Source of the DNA: Phoebastria nigripes
Lineage: Eukaryota; Chordata; Aves; Procellariiformes; Diomedeidae
DNA: 64,000 bases
NCBI GenBank assembly: GCA_035582835.1
Contig: JAYKAV010002639.1
Location: 401,043 to 465,042 of the forward strand
Reading direction: 5' to 3'
The notes under the pieces were generated by a model that worked only from the letters and a program-made list of their open reading frames with translations, searched no databases and had not been told where the DNA came from. The position numbers and the translations under genes are program-made. Of this stretch, positions 59,736 through 64,000 are shown piece after piece. Positions within the stretch are counted from its first letter, which is position 1; each line of letters starts with the position of its first letter.

Positions 59736-62700
59736 AGCCATACAGACACCTTCTGGAGATTGACTAAAACTCTGAAAAAACAGGGGAATGTCACAACATA
59801 GTGACAACTGAATACATAAGTTCAGCACACATTTCTTTTTTACTTAACTATAACCTAGTATATTTACTACTTATGCATGAAGTTGCATTTAAAACTGTCA
59901 GCCAACTATATGTGCTTCAATAGGTTTTCTGAGCTCTTATTCCAGGGAAGGCTAGAAAAACAAAAGCTGAGCACACAAAAAAGCCCCACTCAAAGAACTC
60001 CTTGGACATCTTATTTGTCCCTTAATCTGCCCTTTATTGCTTCCCAGCTGCATTTTTCTTTACGTTTAACAAGCTCTACTTGCAAGGGCAAACAAATTTC
60101 CTCCTAATGATGTTCTGATGGTAGAAACATAATTGCACACCATAAAATATTAGTAGCTATTTTAATTGCTCCACAAATTATCTTTAAGTGCTGTGCATGA
60201 TTTATAGTAGCAAACCATTTCCCCCTCCAGCAGCTAAATAAAGCTGACTGGGAACTTTCAAGAAAATATTTTTTTTTTGTATAAAAATATCCACCTGAAA
60301 GACAAGCCTTTTTTCAGGGAAGTTTTAATTAAAAAAATAAATTTTGCTGGGAGAGGTTTCTTAAATTTAGGTAGAAGTTTTAATCAGATTTAAAATACCA
60401 GGTTAATTAGATCTTAATCACAGCAATATCTGAGTTGTGACAGACAGAGAGACAGTCAATTTTCAAGCTAAGGCAGATAAGGTGACAGAAACAGGTTCAA
60501 GATCTTGCCTCATCCAGATTGCAGAAGAGCAAAAAGCTTGAACTTGGGTCTAGGNGAGAGATCGATCTTGGTTGAAGCTTTATCTTTTCTACTGTACTGG
60601 AAGGAATTTAATGTAAAAGACTTAAAAAAAAATTCAGTAAATGAAATTTTTGTTTGCTGATGAGCCCTATCTTTAAATAATATTTAGGCAGCTGTGAGAC
60701 AATAAGTAAACACCTATACTTGCATAATTAGAGCAATTTCCACACCCCTCATCACCTCAGCATTTTATAACAGTAAATGAAGTGGCAACTTTGATGCAGA
60801 GCAGCATCATTTTTAGACAGACTACTGTTGAAAGTAGAAATATGAAAATATTAACATTTTAGAAAGTGAAAGCTGTTTCTCCACAACAAAGCTTTACACT
60901 AATTAGGCCATAATTTATCGAGTAGGAAATAGAAATCAGTGAGGCATTAGGAAAAGATTTTAGAAAGAGACAAACTTTGTAGCTGTTCCATCAGAGGATT
61001 ATATTCTGATATAATTACAGCTTATTTATTCAGAGAGTTGTATATTAATGGGTTCCAACTCATTAATGAATAACATTTGTTTCTATAGAACTAATTGTTG
61101 ACATGTCTACACAACTTTGAGCTGTACTTAATGGAATCTGATCTGCTGAATGAAATCCTTAATTATTAGTACTTTATTGAGCCACTTGTAGTCTAAAGCT
61201 TTTTTGAATACAAAGTACTGAAACAATCTTGCTCTATATTTAAGTTGGATATAATTATTTTCTGAATGAGACAAGTTGACTGGGATGTAAAAAACACCTA
61301 CAGAGTTAAAGCTAGAAATATATACAAATGCTAAAACAAAACAGACTTGAGAGATAATAGGTAATCGGAAGTCTAGTAATTCAAATAAGCTATGCAGACT
61401 CTGTGAGTATAAACTATATGTGAGAATAAAGATTTATGGACATCGGATCAGTAGTAAGTACTACTCAAAAATCCAACTTAGAGACAGATACTTTTTTGCT
61501 GTTCTGTGCCACAGACCTCACTTAGGAGACAGTGACTTTAGAAACCCCTCAAGTTTCAAACTGGAGGCACCTAAGACAAAATGACAACACATTTCAAGCA
61601 GAACTGAACAACAGCTGCTTATAAGATTTAAAACAAGGATAAAGTAACAATTCAAATAATAGATGTTTCAGTTGCTATGGCATATCAATAGCAAAGTATG
61701 TTTGCATGATATATGTACCAAATTATGGCATGTAAAAGAAATAAGTCTAAAATAAAAGTAAATATACAAGTAAAATATAAATAAAAATATAAAGTATATG
61801 TATAAATAGATATGCACATATATTTAAAAACAGAAATAAAGCAAATATATAATATAAAAGTGAAATTCTGAGGTAAGATTCCAATAGGGAAAAAAAGAGA
61901 AACTGCAAAGTTGCAGAGATTATATTTCATGCAAAATAAGTATTATCAGAATTTCATTACAACTCTGAATTAAAGCAAGTTTTGATATGTCAGCACTTTC
62001 AATTCACTCCACATTCATCTTATGCTTTACATATTATCTTTGAAATTATTCACAAGTTAAGTTAGTGTGTTCAGACTTTTTGTCTTTATAAGTTATAGAG
62101 TTTCTGTGCTAGAGGAGGATTGTCCCTAAACTTCTGGGCAATCTGAAGCCTTCAATGTGTAAAAGTTGGTAGTGGGTACAGCTGGCCTCGATTTTTAGAA
62201 ATTAAAATGTAAGTTTCAAAATCTGCTTGCTTCTAAGTATTAAAAATCTTACGAAGTTAGTGGGTTTTGGCAAAAAAAAATCTTATAAAAAATGAGATAA
62301 AAATAGAAATTGAAAGACTGATAATGAAGTTCTAATAAAAGTACAGAATACAATAGCTTCATTACATGAAATGTAGACTACTAACTCTAATGTATCAACC
62401 TTACTCTCAACATCTGTAAATGAGAATTTCCCTCTTCTGAGTTCATGCTAAGATATCGTCACTGTAAAGGTTAATCTTTAAAGTGCTGTGAACAGAAATC
62501 TCCAATAACATAAAATTCACAATAATCACAGTTTTAACATAATTGCTAATCAGCTTATTAAACCTGAAGAAGTCAATATTACTTGTACTACTTACTTTTT
62601 TTGTGTTATGTTTATTTACCTCCTAGATTTCTTGCATACTACTGAGTGAATCCATCTCCACTTTCAGCTTCTCCCTTCTTTAGTATTTCAGCTGCAGCTA

Positions 62701-63195
62701 TTTCAGGGGACAGTCTTTATTGAAAAACAGATCTCTTCTATTGTAACTTTTTAAATTATCACAGATTTTTACAAAAGCTTCTTTTTTCCATAGTATACTT
62801 TGAGGCCCTATTCCCACTAAAGCTGTCCTTCTGAAGGTCAAAACAAGATTCTCTTCTTTTTCTGAGTGATTTCCCCTCCCCTGAGTCTTCATTCCTTTAC
62901 TGTCAGCTGCTCCCACTTACAGTTACTATTTCCTTCAGGATGATAAACACCAGAGTTGATGTAAGGATAAGATCAATGGTGCTATCAAGATTTAAACAGG
63001 TGCTGGAGATGGAATCTGAATATATAACAGGACCCCTAGCTTTGATGATCCCTTCTCCAAGCCTGGCTTATTCTCCTCTGCCTTGGGGACCTTATGCTGA
63101 CTGTCATTTGGAAGTTTCCCCTGGGCTCATACCTGCTACAACTTGAGTAAATAAAAAACTGATGAAAGCAGCATTAGCAAAAAGTAATGATAAAT
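59736..63195. other. AT-rich non-coding DNA, possibly conserved
   Basis: No gene or recognised repeat. About 60,120-61,300 is AT-rich without repeats and rich in homeodomain-type TAATTA/ATTAAT cores, the appearance of conserved non-coding sequence around developmental genes; this is an impression, not evidence. About 61,690-61,870 is a low-complexity A/T tract (ataaa/tata rich). N at 60,555. Confidence 0.4.
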
Positions 63196-63335
63196 GTTGG
63201 TGAATTGACTGCAGACAGCTATCCTGGTGTGTATTGCAGAAGATGGTGTTAAGACTGATGATGCTTGATATTGTCGTAAGTGATCTGCAAGAAGGAGTAA
63301 AGATTGTATTAGTGACACTTTCAAACATAAGCAGG
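63196..63335 (+). mobile_element. CR1 LINE reverse-transcriptase relic
   Basis: One plus-strand frame reads LSWCVLQKMVLRLMMLDIVV then SDLQEGVKIVLVTLSN, which lines up without gaps with CR1 ORF2 VTSGVPQGSVLGPVLFNIFI then NDLDEGV. Key residues V, Q, V, L, I, DL and EGV keep their spacing. The following catalytic FADD is not recognisable. A short, ancient fragment. Confidence 0.5.
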
Positions 63336-64000
63336 GCGTAAGGAGAGAACTTGCAAATCACAAACAAGGCAAAGAAATCAAAAGGAAAGATTAATCAGAG
63401 GAATAAATAAAACACAGAATTTTTCAGTTAATGGAAAAAATAAAATTAATGCTTCCAGGAAGAGAATAATCTCGAATATACCTGAGGTTTCAGCCCAGGA
63501 TGATCTCCTGCCTCCAACTGCTGAATTGTGATCTAGCTCTCACATGCCACATACTTTGGAAGCACAGGCACTAGCTCTACTTATCAGGAATCCTTTTACT
63601 CTGAGTTCCCTTTATTCTCCTTCCTGGGAGTTCAGGCCTTGTGGCTTGTCACCCATCTAAAGCTCTGCTCCCCTGCTTCCTCTAGGACTTTCCCTGACAC
63701 CCTCTCCAGACCTTCTGAGAACCTCTGGTGACATTTCCTTCTGGGTAGGATGACATTTAAAGCAAAGGGCACAAACCTTGCGATGGAATTTGTAAACACA
63801 CACATAACTAGATGTTAGGCAAAGCATAACACATACACACACATTTCTGGCAACGGGCATGTCTGTGCAAAAACCTATTTCATTCTCTGCATGACCTTAG
63901 AAACCTGAGGACTTTGGCTGCACCAGTGAAGTAGAGAGTGTCAGGGCAGGGAAGTTAAATCACCTATTGCTGAAATGCCAGAACGGTCCCTGGTACCCTT
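63336..64000. other. Non-coding DNA to window end
   Basis: No gene or recognised repeat. Pyrimidine-rich around 63,600-63,740, with a short CA-rich run near 63,790-63,842. Confidence 0.5.

Overview
The window is non-coding DNA from a bird, either intergenic or inside a very large intron. The basis is many 5'-truncated CR1 LINE copies with the bird-type 3' end (a line about a dozen bases before the end reading ggacttgatgatctt or tgatcattgtaggtc, then a short ATTCTATT-like repeat), and two copies of an ERV2/ERVK-like LTR of a type common in neognath birds. I found no host protein-coding exon, tRNA, rRNA, CRISPR array or bacterial-type gene. Nearly all open frames are short, random, and lack any recognisable domain. 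The species cannot be named from this sequence alone. Layout: 1-15,430 is mostly AT-rich single-copy DNA with a 64-base poly(A) run near the start and one probable ancient repeat near 8.7 kb. A CR1 cluster lies at 15.4-16.9 kb and includes an uninterrupted 242-codon fragment of CR1 ORF2. An old antisense CR1 lies at 24.8-26.1 kb, followed by short sense CR1 tails at 27.2, 29.0, 31.3 and 32.0-32.6 kb. From 32,590 to 41,310 there is a large inverted repeat: two 2,547-bp arms that look identical, separated by 3.6 kb containing the rest of a solo LTR and a 195-base N gap that abuts the right arm. 41.3-56.4 kb is AT-rich with one old CR1. At 56,516-59,068 a minus-strand, two-LTR, non-autonomous endogenous retrovirus sits inside an old CR1. 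It has a tRNA-Lys-type primer binding site and an internal region of about 1.4 kb with no gag, pol or env, carrying two tandem arrays. One of its LTRs contains a 335-base gap. The remainder to 64,000 is AT-rich non-coding DNA with a small CR1 reverse-transcriptase relic near 63.2 kb. There is no gene system here in the sense of cooperating genes. The features that most deserve a second look are the apparently perfect inverted repeat, which may be an assembly artefact because it abuts a gap inside an LTR, and the structure of the non-autonomous retrovirus (tandem repeats, and a short inverted piece of its own U3 next to the polypurine tract). Single N positions recur about every 1-3 kb from 10.8 kb onward and look like ambiguous base calls.
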